The position numbers were made by a program, and so were the translations under genes. From NCBI RefSeq assembly GCF_000364445.2, contig NZ_CP043538.1, positions 1,309,612 through 1,373,611 of the forward strand: a DNA stretch of 64,000 nucleotides, written 5' to 3'. Shown here piece after piece: positions 54,203 to 63,498 of this stretch (positions within the stretch are counted from its first letter, which is position 1; each line of letters starts with the position of its first letter). The stretch is from Methylobacterium mesophilicum SR1.6/6. Lineage in GTDB: Bacteria; Pseudomonadota; Alphaproteobacteria; Rhizobiales; Beijerinckiaceae. Below the pieces are notes generated by a model. The model saw nothing but the letters and a program-made list of their open reading frames with translations. It did not search any database and was not told the DNA's origin.

Positions 54203-55771
54203 ATGCCGCAGGACCATTACGACGTCATCGTCATAGGCTCCGGCCCCGGCGGCGGCTCGCTGACGGCACGGCTCGCCGAGACCGGCAAGCGCATCCTGCT
54301 GTTGGAACGGGGCGACTACCTACCGCGCTCGCAGGACAACTGGTCGGCCAAGACCGTCTTCGTCGACGGGGCCTATCAGGCGAAGGAGACGTGGTACGGC
54401 GGTGACGGCCAGTCGTTCAGCCCGGCGCTGCACTACTACGTCGGCGGCAACTCGAAGGTCTATGGCGCCGCGCTGTTCCGCCTGCGCGAGCGGGACTTCG
54501 GCGAGGTGCGCCACGTCGATGGGGTCTCGCCGGCATGGCCGGTCCCATACGCCGAGTTCGAGCCATACTACACCCAGGCCGAAAAGCTCTTCGCCGTTCA
54601 CGGCACCCGAGGTGAGGATCCGACCGAGCCGTGGTCGAGCGGTCCCTACGATCATCCGGCCGTTACTCACGAGTCGCGCATCCAGAAACTGTCCGACGAC
54701 TGGGCGCGCGAAGGGCTGACGCCATTCCACCTGCCCCTCGGGATCAAGCTGGACGAGCGCGACGGAAGGCCGACGCCAACCAGCATCTGCATCCGCTGCG
54801 ACGCATTCGACGGTTTTCCCTGCCTGCTGAACGGGAAGGCCGACGCCCAGGTGATGACCGTCGATCCGACGCTCGCCAAGCACGGTAACGTCACGCTTCT
54901 CGTCAACGCCTATGTCTCGCGGCTCGAGACTGACCCGGCCGGCCGCACGGTGACCGGGGTTCGCGTGACCCGGGATAGCCGGGAGGAACGCTATACCGCC
55001 GACATCGTCGTCGTTGCCTGCGGAGCCCTATCCTCGGCGCTGCTGTTCCTGCGCTCCGCCAACGCCGCCCATCCCAACGGCCTCGCCAACGCGTCGGATC
55101 AGGTCGGGCGCAACTACATGCGCCACAACATGTCCGTGCTCATGGCCCTCTCGAAGGATGCCAACGACACGGTCTTTCAGAAAACCCTCGCCGTATCGGA
55201 TTTCTACTTCGAGTCGAAGGATTGGGAGTACCCGATGGGCCTGATTCAGATGTGCGCGAAGACGCACCCGGATCAGATCCGCGGCGAGGAATTTCCGAAA
55301 TGGACGGGCTTCCTGCCGAACGCCCCGTTCGACATGGTCGCACGCCATTCCATGGACTTCTGGCTGCAGAGCGAGGACCTGCCGCACCCCGACAATCGGG
55401 TGATGCTGGGACAGGACGGGCGCGTGACCCTCGACATCGAGGAGAACAACCGCGAGGCGCACCAGCGGCTGCGCGCCAAGCTCTCCGACCTGCTGCGGCC
55501 GGGCGGCGCCTACACCTACCTGTTCGAGCGCTCGCTCTACCTCGGCAAGAACATCCCCCTCAGCGGCACCGCCCACCAGGCCGGGACGCTCCGGTTCGGC
55601 GCCGATCCGAGATCGTCCGTGCTCGACCTCGACTGCAAGGCGCACGAGCTCGACAACCTCTACGTCACCGACGCGAGCTTCTTCCCGTCGATCGGCGCGG
55701 TGAATCCGACGCTCACGATCATCGCAAACGCATTGCGGGTCGCCGACCGCATCGCGGAGCGGCTCGCCTAG
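54203..55771 (+). CDS. GMC-family FAD oxidoreductase
   Basis: 522 residues. FAD Rossmann motif YDVIVIGSGPGGGSLTARLA at residue 6, FAD-linked VGGNSKVYGAALFRLRERDF, substrate domain with a Cys triplet-like IRCDAFDGFPCLLNG, and the GMC C-terminus (GTAHQAGTLRFG with catalytic His, then ASFFPSIGAVNPTLTI with Asn). It lacks a signal peptide. Bacterial relatives oxidise sugars or polyols and pass electrons to a carrier. The ATG at 54203 has GAGG 8 nt upstream. Divergent from the DoxX-like gene; followed 81 nt later by the GH15 gene. Confidence 0.83.
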   Translation: MPQDHYDVIVIGSGPGGGSLTARLAETGKRILLLERGDYLPRSQDNWSAKTVFVDGAYQAKETWYGGDGQSFSPALHYYVGGNSKVYGAALFRLRERDFGEVRHVDGVSPAWPVPYAEFEPYYTQAEKLFAVHGTRGEDPTEPWSSGPYDHPAVTHESRIQKLSDDWAREGLTPFHLPLGIKLDERDGRPTPTSICIRCDAFDGFPCLLNGKADAQVMTVDPTLAKHGNVTLLVNAYVSRLETDPAGRTVTGVRVTRDSREERYTADIVVVACGALSSALLFLRSANAAHPNGLANASDQVGRNYMRHNMSVLMALSKDANDTVFQKTLAVSDFYFESKDWEYPMGLIQMCAKTHPDQIRGEEFPKWTGFLPNAPFDMVARHSMDFWLQSEDLPHPDNRVMLGQDGRVTLDIEENNREAHQRLRAKLSDLLRPGGAYTYLFERSLYLGKNIPLSGTAHQAGTLRFGADPRSSVLDLDCKAHELDNLYVTDASFFPSIGAVNPTLTIIANALRVADRIAERLA

Positions 55772-55852
55772 CGTCCGATCCCTCCACATTCTGCATGACA
55801 ACGAGGAAACGGTGATGCCAGCAGGGCACCGGTCGGCCGAAGGAAATGAGCG

Positions 55853-57619
55853 TTGAGCAAACCCATCGAAAGTTATGCGCTTATCGGTGACGGCGAGACC
55901 GCCGCGCTGGTCGGACGGGACGGCTCGATCGATTGGCTGTGCTGGCCGGATTTCGATGACGACGCGTGCCTGTGTGCCCTTCTCGGCACTAACAGGAACG
56001 GACGCTGGTCGATCGCACCCCGTGGGGCCGTCCTCGACACGGCCCGGCGGTATCGCGGCGACACGATGATCCTGGAGACGGTGATGAAAACGACGGATGG
56101 CGCCGTTCGCATCACCGACTTCATGCCCATCCGCGAGACGCTCTCGGCGGTGGTCCGCATCGTGGAGGGGTTGGCTGGCACCGTCGCGTTGGACATCGAT
56201 CTGAGCCCGCGCTTCGATTACGGTGCGCTCGCGCCGTGGTGGGAGGCACGCGAGGGTGGCGCCGCCTCGGTGGCCGGCCGGCATCGCCTTACCCTCCGGG
56301 CCAGCGTTCCCGTCAGCGTCGACGTCCGGGGAGTGAAGGCGGCGTTCAGGCTGCGCGAGGGCGAACGGCACACGTTCGTCCTGACGCGGACGGACGCCTG
56401 GGACAGCGACGCCCCGCATCTCGACGTCGATGCGGCGCTCGGGGCGACGCAGGCGCACTGGGAGCGCTGGATCTCAGGCTTCGACCCCACGCGCACCCGG
56501 TGGGCCGCCGCCGTCAAGCGCTCGCTCCTGACTCTGAAGGCCCTGACGCACGCCCGTTCGGGTGGGCTGCTCGCCGCGCCGACCACGAGCTTGCCCGAGG
56601 TGCCGGCGGGCGGCATGAACTGGGATTATCGCTACTCCTGGCTGCGCGATTCGACCTTCACGCTCGGCGCCTTCCTCAATGCCGGCTTCAAGGCCGAGGC
56701 GACGGCGTGGCGCGATTGGCTCCTGCGGGCCATCGCCGACGATCCGGACAACCTCCGGATCATGTACCGAGCCGACGGATCCCGGCACCTGCCCGAGTGG
56801 ACCGTCGACGCGCTGCCGGGCTACCGGGAGGCGCGTCCCGTGCGCGTCGGCAACGCCGCGTCGACCCAGAAGCAGCTCGACGTCTACGGCGAGGTCCTCG
56901 ACACGCTTGCGCTGGCGCGTCGCGTCGGCATCGCGGCGACCGACCACCAATGCGTCGTCGAGCGGCGCCTCGCCGAACACCTCGCCCAGGTCTGGCAGGA
57001 CCGCGACGCGGGCATATGGGAGTCGCGTGGCGAGCCGAAGCGCTACACCTATTCGAAGGCGATGTGCTGGGTCGGCTTCGATCGAGTCCTGCGGCACTGC
57101 GACCTGCCCGGGGAGTTGCGCGCGACGCTGGCGGAATGCCGTGACAAGGTCCGCGCCGAGGTCTGCCGCGAGGGCTGGAACGTCGGCCTTGGAACCTTCA
57201 CGCAGAGCTATGGCAGCCACGATCTCGACGCGAGCCTCCTGTTGCTGCCGCTCGTCGGCTTCCTAGAAGCCACGGAGCCGCGCATGGCGGCGACGATCGA
57301 GCGGATAAGAGGCGACCTCGACCAGAACGGCCTGATCCGCCGCATGCGGGCGAAGGGAGACGGAGAGGACGAGGGGGCGTTCCTGCCCTGTTCGTTGTGG
57401 ATGGCCGATTGCCTGCGGCTCCAGGGCCGCCCCGAATTGGCCGAGGACTACCTCGAGCGGGTGCTCGGCGTGGCCAACGACGTCGGGCTCCTCTCGGAGG
57501 AGTACGACGTACCCGGTCGATGCCTCACCGGGAACTTTCCGCAGGCCCTGACGCATCTCGGTGTGGTGAACACCGCGCTGAGCCTGTGCGGCCCCGTCGT
57601 CGATCGCGGCGGCGGCTGA
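55853..57619 (+). CDS. Glycoside hydrolase family 15 protein (glucoamylase/trehalase type)
   Basis: 588 residues with the usual two parts: an N-terminal beta-sandwich (about 1-220; ESYALIGDGETAALVGRDG, SIDWLCWPDFDDDACL) and an (alpha/alpha)6 barrel with GGMNWDYRYSWLRDST, VRVGNAASTQKQLDVYGEV and the C-terminal LLSEEYDVPG (candidate catalytic base) and GNFPQALTHLG. Bacterial members of this length include acidic trehalases and glucodextranases. No signal peptide, so it acts in the cytosol, for example on trehalose. The start is TTG at 55853 with AAGGA 8 nt upstream. Confidence 0.82.
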   Translation: MSKPIESYALIGDGETAALVGRDGSIDWLCWPDFDDDACLCALLGTNRNGRWSIAPRGAVLDTARRYRGDTMILETVMKTTDGAVRITDFMPIRETLSAVVRIVEGLAGTVALDIDLSPRFDYGALAPWWEAREGGAASVAGRHRLTLRASVPVSVDVRGVKAAFRLREGERHTFVLTRTDAWDSDAPHLDVDAALGATQAHWERWISGFDPTRTRWAAAVKRSLLTLKALTHARSGGLLAAPTTSLPEVPAGGMNWDYRYSWLRDSTFTLGAFLNAGFKAEATAWRDWLLRAIADDPDNLRIMYRADGSRHLPEWTVDALPGYREARPVRVGNAASTQKQLDVYGEVLDTLALARRVGIAATDHQCVVERRLAEHLAQVWQDRDAGIWESRGEPKRYTYSKAMCWVGFDRVLRHCDLPGELRATLAECRDKVRAEVCREGWNVGLGTFTQSYGSHDLDASLLLLPLVGFLEATEPRMAATIERIRGDLDQNGLIRRMRAKGDGEDEGAFLPCSLWMADCLRLQGRPELAEDYLERVLGVANDVGLLSEEYDVPGRCLTGNFPQALTHLGVVNTALSLCGPVVDRGGG

Positions 57620-57760
57620 GTGTCCGTCTCGTACAGCACGATCGCGTGGACCCGTGAACGCGAGGCGGCTGCGCGGTCTCGCCAAGCGCCACCGGACGGG
57701 GGGATGTCCGCGCTTCGACCATCCTTGCCTTCGACCACCCTTGCCGAGGAGACGAGCGCC

Positions 57761-58699
57761 ATGTCCGACGTGCTTCGCCATGCTGGGCCGGCCGAGCCTG
57801 TCCCGCACGTCGACCCGCCGCGCGCGTCCGATTCGCGCTTCGCCGCGGTGGTGCCCCACCACGCCCGCCTGGTCTCGCTCTACGACCAGGCTATCTTCGC
57901 CGAGGGGCCGACATGGTGGCCCGCCCGGGACATCCTGGTGTGGTCGGACATCGAGGGTCGCCGGGTGCTCGGCTGGCGCGCGGACGGCTGCGTGCGGGTC
58001 GTCATCGACGCCACGCCGTTCATCAACGGCAACACGGTCGACCGGGACGGCAACCTCGTCCATTGCGAGCACGGCAACCGCCGCCTGTCCCGAACCACCC
58101 CGGGCGGGCGCTACGAGGCCCTGGTCGAGACCTACGAGGGCCGCCGCTTCAACTCCCCGAACGACGTCATCTGCGCCGCCGACGGTGCCCTGTGGTTCAC
58201 CGATCCAGCCTACGGCCTCCGACTGCCCAAGCAGGGTGCGTTGGCGGAGTCCGATCTCGGCCACCACAGCGTCTATCGCTTCGATCCAAGGGATGGCTCC
58301 GTCAGGCGCATGGCCGACCTCGGACAGCCGAACGGGCTGGCCTTCGCACCGGACGGGCGGACCCTCTACGTCAGCGACACCTCCCGCACGGAGGGGGGCG
58401 ACGGGCACACGATCCACGCTTATCCGGTTCTGGATGACCGAAGCCTGGGCGAACGGCGGATTTTCGCCGAGGTCGAACCCGGCGTGCCCGACGGCCTCCG
58501 CGTCGACGGTCGCGGCTGGGTTTGGTCGAGCTCCGAGGCGGGGGTCCAGGTCTACTCCGCCGAGGGGCACCGGCTCGGGCTGATCCCAACGCCGCAGGTG
58601 TGCTCCAATCTCTGCTTCGACCCGGCCGAGCGTCGGGTGTTCATCACCTCCAAGGCGCATCTCTATGCGCTCGATCTCGGCGTCGGGGCCACCAGATGA
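57761..58699 (+). CDS. SMP-30/gluconolactonase-type hydrolase (copy 2)
   Basis: 312 residues. Ligands: Glu in FAEGPTWW, Asn in RFNSPNDVIC, Asp in VPDGLRVDGRG, and propeller repeats LAFAPDGRTLYVSD and GWVWSSSEAGVQVY. GAGGAGACGAG precedes the ATG at 57761; the frame upstream has no support. It shares much of its sequence with copy 1 at 52343 but lacks the N-terminal extension and has shorter loops, so the two may split substrates. It lies between the GH15 and ThDP genes. Confidence 0.82.
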   Translation: MSDVLRHAGPAEPVPHVDPPRASDSRFAAVVPHHARLVSLYDQAIFAEGPTWWPARDILVWSDIEGRRVLGWRADGCVRVVIDATPFINGNTVDRDGNLVHCEHGNRRLSRTTPGGRYEALVETYEGRRFNSPNDVICAADGALWFTDPAYGLRLPKQGALAESDLGHHSVYRFDPRDGSVRRMADLGQPNGLAFAPDGRTLYVSDTSRTEGGDGHTIHAYPVLDDRSLGERRIFAEVEPGVPDGLRVDGRGWVWSSSEAGVQVYSAEGHRLGLIPTPQVCSNLCFDPAERRVFITSKAHLYALDLGVGATR

Positions 58700-58735
58700 G
58701 CTCACGGTATCGTTAGATTGCGCGCAATGCGGTCA

Positions 58736-58760
58736 GGAACACTGCACCGCATGTCCGGTT
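58736..58760 (+). promoter_or_regulatory. Candidate EcfG-type promoter for the ThDP enzyme
   Basis: GGAAC (58736-58740) is 17 bp from GTT (58758-58760), 107 nt before the ATG. Same spacing as the site at 54133. Confidence 0.35.
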
Positions 58761-58867
58761 AGCCGGACAGGATCGCGTCTCGTCGCGACACATCTCGCCC
58801 CGACCAGGAAATCTCCTGCATACGCCGGCATTCGAACGGCCGTCGCTGCACGCCCCGAGGACAGGAC

Positions 58868-60655
58868 ATGGCTGATTCCGTCGCCGACTTCTTCTGGAAA
58901 CGCTTGGCCGAGTGGGGCGTGAAGAAGATCTTCGGCTATCCCGGTGACGGCATCAACGGCCTGCTCGGCGCGCTCCAGCGCAACGACCTGCCGTTCGAGT
59001 TCATTCAGGTCCGTCACGAGGAGATGGCGGCATTCATGGCCGCCTCCTACGCCAAGTTCACCGGCGAGGTCGGCGTCTGCATGGCGACCTCCGGTCCCGG
59101 CGCGACGCACCTGCTGACCGGGATGTATGACGCCCATCTCGACCACGTGCCGCTTCTCGCCATCTGCGGGCAGCAGGCGCGCAACGTCAACGGCGCCCAT
59201 TACCAGCAGGAATTCGACCTTACGAGCGTCTTCAAGGACGTCTCGGCTTATGTGCAGCAGGCGTCCTCGCCCGCGCAGGTCCGCCACATCGTCGATCGCG
59301 CCATGCGGATCGCCAAGGCCGAGCGGAAGGTCTCGGCCATCATCCTGCCCAACGATCTGCAGGACGTTCCCTACGAGGAGCCGGTGCGCAAGCACGGCAA
59401 CACCTTCTCGGGGGTGGGCTACACCGCGCCGAAGGTCGTGCCGTTCGATGCTGATCTGCACCGCGCCGCCGACGTGCTGAACGCCGGCAAGAAGGTCGCG
59501 ATCCTGGTCGGTGCGGGCGCGCTGCATGCCACCGACGAGGTCATTGCCGTCGCCAACAAGCTTCAGGCCGGCGTCGCCAAGGCCCTCCTCGGCAAGGCGG
59601 CTCTCCCCGACGACCTGCCTTTCGTGACCGGCACCATCGGCCTGCTTGGGTCCAAGCCCTCGTCGGACATGATGGAGGATTGCGACACCCTGCTGATGAT
59701 CGGTTCCGGCTTTCCCTGGGCCGAATTCCTGCCGAAGGAGGGGCAGGCCCGGGGAGTACAGATCGACATCTCTCCGGAGATGCTGTCGCTGCGCTATCCG
59801 ATGGAGGTGCCGCTGTGCGGCGAGTCCGCCGAGACCTTGCGCGCCCTGCTGCCGCTGCTCGACCAGAAGAAGGAGGGCGGCTCCTGGCGCACTGGTATCG
59901 AGAAGGGGATGGTCTCCTGGTGGAAGGAGGCGGAGGATCGGGCGATGGCCAAGGCCAACCCGGTCAACCCGCAGCGCGTCACTTGGGAACTCTCGCCGCG
60001 CATGCCCGAGCGGGCGATCATCACCTCGGATTCCGGCTCCTGCGCCAACTGGTTCGCCCGCGACCTGAAGATGCGCCGCGGCCAGATGTGCTCGCTCTCG
60101 GGCGGCCTTGCCTCCATGGGTGCCGCGGTCCCCTATGCCATCGCTGCCAAGGTGGCGCATCCCGACCGGCCGGTGATCGCGCTGGTCGGGGACGGGGCCA
60201 TGCAGATGAACAACATGGCCGAGTTGATCACCGTAGCGAAGTACAGGCACCGCTGGTCCAACAAGACTTGGATTTGCTGCGTGTTCAACAACGAGGACCT
60301 GAACCAGGTGACCTGGGAACAGCGGGTGATGGAGGGCAACCCGAAGTTCGAGGCGAGCCAGACCATCCCGAACGTGCCCTATCACAAGTTCGCCGAGCTG
60401 ATCGGCCTGAAGGGCATTTACGTCGACGATCCGGAACGCATGGGGGCGGCTTGGGACGAGGCCCTCGCTAGCTCCGTGCCGGTGGTGCTGGAGGTGAAGA
60501 CCGACCCCGAGGTGCCTCCGCTGCCGCCGTTCTTCACTTTCCAGCAGGTGCAGAACTTCATGTCGATGCTCGGCAAGGGCGATCCGAAGGAGCGCCATCT
60601 CCTCGTCGACACCGCGCGTCAGGTGCTGAGTTCCGTCCTACCCGGCAGCAAGTAG
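58868..60655 (+). CDS. ThDP-dependent enzyme of the pyruvate oxidase type
   Basis: 595 residues in the three-domain order of pyruvate oxidase/acetolactate synthase. The activating Glu is at position 51 (IQVRHEEMAAFMA); the central FAD/nucleotide-like domain is about 190-345; the C-terminal ThDP motif is VGDGAMQMNNMAELIT through CVFNNEDLN. It resembles PoxB-like 'thiamine pyrophosphate-requiring' proteins that are common in Hyphomicrobiales stress clusters. Probable reaction: decarboxylation of pyruvate or another 2-oxo acid, in the cytosol. The membrane-binding C-terminal helix of E. coli PoxB is not evident. Confidence 0.82.
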   Translation: MADSVADFFWKRLAEWGVKKIFGYPGDGINGLLGALQRNDLPFEFIQVRHEEMAAFMAASYAKFTGEVGVCMATSGPGATHLLTGMYDAHLDHVPLLAICGQQARNVNGAHYQQEFDLTSVFKDVSAYVQQASSPAQVRHIVDRAMRIAKAERKVSAIILPNDLQDVPYEEPVRKHGNTFSGVGYTAPKVVPFDADLHRAADVLNAGKKVAILVGAGALHATDEVIAVANKLQAGVAKALLGKAALPDDLPFVTGTIGLLGSKPSSDMMEDCDTLLMIGSGFPWAEFLPKEGQARGVQIDISPEMLSLRYPMEVPLCGESAETLRALLPLLDQKKEGGSWRTGIEKGMVSWWKEAEDRAMAKANPVNPQRVTWELSPRMPERAIITSDSGSCANWFARDLKMRRGQMCSLSGGLASMGAAVPYAIAAKVAHPDRPVIALVGDGAMQMNNMAELITVAKYRHRWSNKTWICCVFNNEDLNQVTWEQRVMEGNPKFEASQTIPNVPYHKFAELIGLKGIYVDDPERMGAAWDEALASSVPVVLEVKTDPEVPPLPPFFTFQQVQNFMSMLGKGDPKERHLLVDTARQVLSSVLPGSK

Positions 60656-60670
60656 AACGGCTTCCACGGC

Positions 60671-61764
60671 ATGCGTGACGATCCGACGATTGGAACGGTG
60701 CGGGCGCGAGCCTACACCGTTCCCACCGACGCGCCGGAGGCGGACGGTACCTTCGCCTGGGACAAAACGACGATTGTCGTCGTCCATATCGAGGCTGGGG
60801 GCGAGACCGGCCTCGGCTACAGCTACACCGATGCCAGCGTCGCGCAGCTTATCACGAAGACCTTGGCGACGCGTCTCTTGGGGCTTTCCCCCTTCGACAT
60901 CCCGCGGGCGAACGCGGTGCTGTGGGGGCGGTGCGCAACCTCGGCCGCTCCGGGCTCGCCGCCAATGCGATCTCGGCCCTCGACACCGCTCTGTGGGACC
61001 TGAAGGGCCGCCTTCTCGGCCTGCCACTTGCCCGCCTGTTCGGCCAGGCGCGGGAGCGCGCGGAGATATACGGCAGCGGCGGCTTCACGAGCTACGACGA
61101 CCGGCAGTTGTGCGAGCAGCTCGCCGGCTGGGTCGAACGCGACGGTTGCCGAGCCGTGAAGATGAAGATCGGCAGTCAGCCCGAGCACGATCCGGCTCGT
61201 ATGGCGGCCGCCAAGGCGGCGATCGGCGCAGCACACTTGTTCATCGACGCCAACGGCGCCTTTACCCTGAAACGCGCCATCGGCACCGCGCAGGTGGCGG
61301 AGCGGTTCGGCGTCACGTGGTTCGAGGAGCCGGTGACGAGCGACGATCCCGCCGGGATGGCCGCCGTCCGCGCTGCTGCGCCCGCCGGCATAGAGATTGC
61401 CGCGGGCGAGTACGCCTATACCTTGGACGACCTGCGCAGTCTGCTCGGGACCGGCGCGGTCGACGTCGCGCAGGCGGACGTGACACGGTGCGGCGGCTGC
61501 AGCGGGTTCCTCAAGATGGCGGCCCTGTGCGAGGCGGCGCACATCGACCTCTCAGGCCATTGCGCGCCGGCCCTGCACCTGCCCGTGGCGGTGACAGCGC
61601 CGCGGTTCAGGCACCTCGAATGGTTCCACGACCACGTCCGCATCGAGCGGATGCTGTTCGACGGCGCCCCGGTACCCCGGGACGGGGCGATTGCCCCCGA
61701 CCTGACCCGGCCGGGCCACGGCCTCATCCTCAAGACCCGGGACGCCGATGCCTATGCTGTCTGA
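60671..61764 (+). pseudogene. Enolase-superfamily enzyme with a frameshift in a G run
   Basis: Two phases make one protein. 60671 to about 60925 encodes the N-terminal capping domain (GTVRARAYTVPTDAPEADG, FDIPRANAVLWG); from about 60925 the next phase gives AVRNLGRSGLAANAISALDT to the end. The break falls in five G at 60924-60928; one more G would give NAVLWGAVRNLGR and join them. Barrel residues are intact: VKMKIG (KxK), FIDANGAF, FEEPVTSDD, GHCAPALH (His). Mandelate racemase/sugar acid dehydratase type. Possibly a sequence error, possibly a broken or slippage-controlled gene. Confidence 0.75.
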
Positions 61765-62812
61765 CCGCGGCCCCCGTTCGCCGGAACGTCACCGCGGCGC
61801 GCTGGGATCGTCCGGGCCCGCCCTGAAACGGCGCGTCGCCCCCGTGCAGGTCGAGGCCACGGTGCACCCGGTGGTGGTCCTCGCCGCAGCCGCTGTCGGA
61901 GCCGGTTTGGTGACATGGTTCGCCTCCGGCCGCTCGAAGCGCCTCGACCTGGCCACCTCGAAGGGGCGCCGCTACGCGCCGCGCGGGCACGCGGTGACGG
62001 CAAGCGCCGCGCAACGCCTCAACCACGCCTCGACGATGCTCGCCGCCTCGGTGCTGTTCGATTCCGGCCTGGAGCATTACCGCGGCCAGTTCTTCAACCG
62101 GGCGATGTACACGCCGATCATCGTGTCCAGCGTCACCCTCGCGGCGTCCCTGCACGGGGCCGGCGACACCGATCCCGGCCGCTCCCGCGTCCGGCACGGG
62201 GTGCAGGCGCTCGCCGGCCTGACAGGGCTAATCGGCTTCGGCTTCCACGCCTACAACGTCGGCAAGCGCGAGGGCGGCTACTCCTTCCAGAACCTGTTCT
62301 ATTCCGCCCCCATCGGCGCGCCGATGGCACTGACGCTCGCCGGCATCCTCGGCGTCGTCGCCGAACGCGTGCGCGACGCCGACCCCGGCGCGCCCCGGCT
62401 CGCCGGCCTTCCGGCCGGGCCGGCACTTGCGCTCGCCACGGCGGGCATGCTCGTCGGCACGACCCTGGAAGCCGGGCTACTGCACTTCCGCGGCGCCTTC
62501 CAGAACCCGGCCATGTACATCCCCGTCTCCCTGCCGCCGCTCGCCGCCGCCCTGTTGGTTCGCGCCGCGGCTAAACCGGTAGGGACGAGCCAAGCGACCG
62601 CCAAATGGGGGATGTGGGCGGTCTCGGCGATGGGCGTGGGTGGCGTCGCCTTCCACGCCTACGGCGTCGCCCGGATGATGGGTGGCTGGGCCAACTGGCG
62701 CCAGAACCTCATCGACGGGCCGCCGCTGCCGGCCCCACCCTCCTTCTCCGGTGTCGCGCTCGGCGGTCTCGCCGCCCTCGAACTCATCGAACGCGGCCGC
62801 TTCCGCTTCTGA
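61748..62812 (+). CDS. Hypothetical multi-span membrane protein
   Basis: 354 residues; the start (61748 or ATG 61754) overlaps the preceding enzyme's 3' end by 17 or 11 nt. After a Arg-rich N-terminus there are about seven to eight helices. Two internally similar halves each contain a 'FDSGLEHYRGQFFNRAMYTP' / 'LEAGLLHFRGAFQNPAMYIP' segment, then 'GFGFHAYNVGKREGGYSFQN' / 'GVAFHAYGVARMMGGWANWR'. So the protein arose by duplication, with paired His/Glu/Arg near the membrane that could bind heme or metal. It precedes the dehydrogenase small subunit; an electron-transfer or assembly role is inferred. Confidence 0.68.
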   Translation: MPMLSDRGPRSPERHRGALGSSGPALKRRVAPVQVEATVHPVVVLAAAAVGAGLVTWFASGRSKRLDLATSKGRRYAPRGHAVTASAAQRLNHASTMLAASVLFDSGLEHYRGQFFNRAMYTPIIVSSVTLAASLHGAGDTDPGRSRVRHGVQALAGLTGLIGFGFHAYNVGKREGGYSFQNLFYSAPIGAPMALTLAGILGVVAERVRDADPGAPRLAGLPAGPALALATAGMLVGTTLEAGLLHFRGAFQNPAMYIPVSLPPLAAALLVRAAAKPVGTSQATAKWGMWAVSAMGVGGVAFHAYGVARMMGGWANWRQNLIDGPPLPAPPSFSGVALGGLAALELIERGRFRF

Positions 62813-62826
62813 CCCGAAAGAACATC

Positions 62827-63486
62827 ATGCGTCCGAGACTGGACCTTTATCCGGGCTACGACGTGCTCGCGAAGCGCGACGGCCCGTCCTGGAATGCCAA
62901 GACCCGCGAGGTCCTGGAAGAACGGCTGGCGATCGGCCCCGAGACGCGTCGCTTCTTCGACGAGGCCGAATGGTCGACGATGACGGCGCTGGCTGAGCGG
63001 ATCGTGCCGCAACCCGCCGACCGGACGGATGCGGTGCCGGTGGCCGCCCTCGTAGACCATAAGCTCGCGACCGATACGCGCGACGGCTACCGCAACGCTG
63101 AACTGCCCGAGCAACGCGAAGCGTGGCGCCGGGGGCTGTGCGCCCTCGACGCGGAGTCTAGGGCACGGTTCGGCGCACGCTTCCACGAGCTCGGCGCCTG
63201 GGCGCAGGATGCGCTGCTCAAGCTCGCGGAGGCGGGCGAACTCACCGACGCCGCCTGGGCGGGCATGCCGTCCAAGCTGTTCTTCCACAAGCGCGTCCTG
63301 TCGGACGTGGTGAAGGCCTACTACGCCCACCCCACGGCCTGGAACGAGATCGGCTGGGGCGGCCCGGCGAGCCCGCGCGGTTACGTCCGCATGGATTTCG
63401 ACCGCCGCGACCCCTGGGAGGCCGCCGAGGCCAAGCCCGGCCGCGAGGACGAGGCCTACGAAGAGAACCTCCGGGTCGGCCGATAA
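62827..63486 (+). CDS. Gluconate 2-dehydrogenase subunit 3-type protein
   Basis: 219 residues matching the small-subunit family in the middle: RRFFDEAEWSTMTALAERIV, VAALVDHKLATDTRDGYRNA, DAAWAGMPSKLFFHKRVLSD and KAYYAHPTAWNEIGWGGPAS. This subunit joins a GMC-type FAD dehydrogenase and often carries the complex across the membrane by a Tat signal; no Tat signal is seen here, so the complex may be cytosolic. It is 12 nt upstream of the GMC gene at 63499, its expected partner. Confidence 0.8.
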   Translation: MRPRLDLYPGYDVLAKRDGPSWNAKTREVLEERLAIGPETRRFFDEAEWSTMTALAERIVPQPADRTDAVPVAALVDHKLATDTRDGYRNAELPEQREAWRRGLCALDAESRARFGARFHELGAWAQDALLKLAEAGELTDAAWAGMPSKLFFHKRVLSDVVKAYYAHPTAWNEIGWGGPASPRGYVRMDFDRRDPWEAAEAKPGREDEAYEENLRVGR

Positions 63487-63498
63487 GGATTTTCGTCA

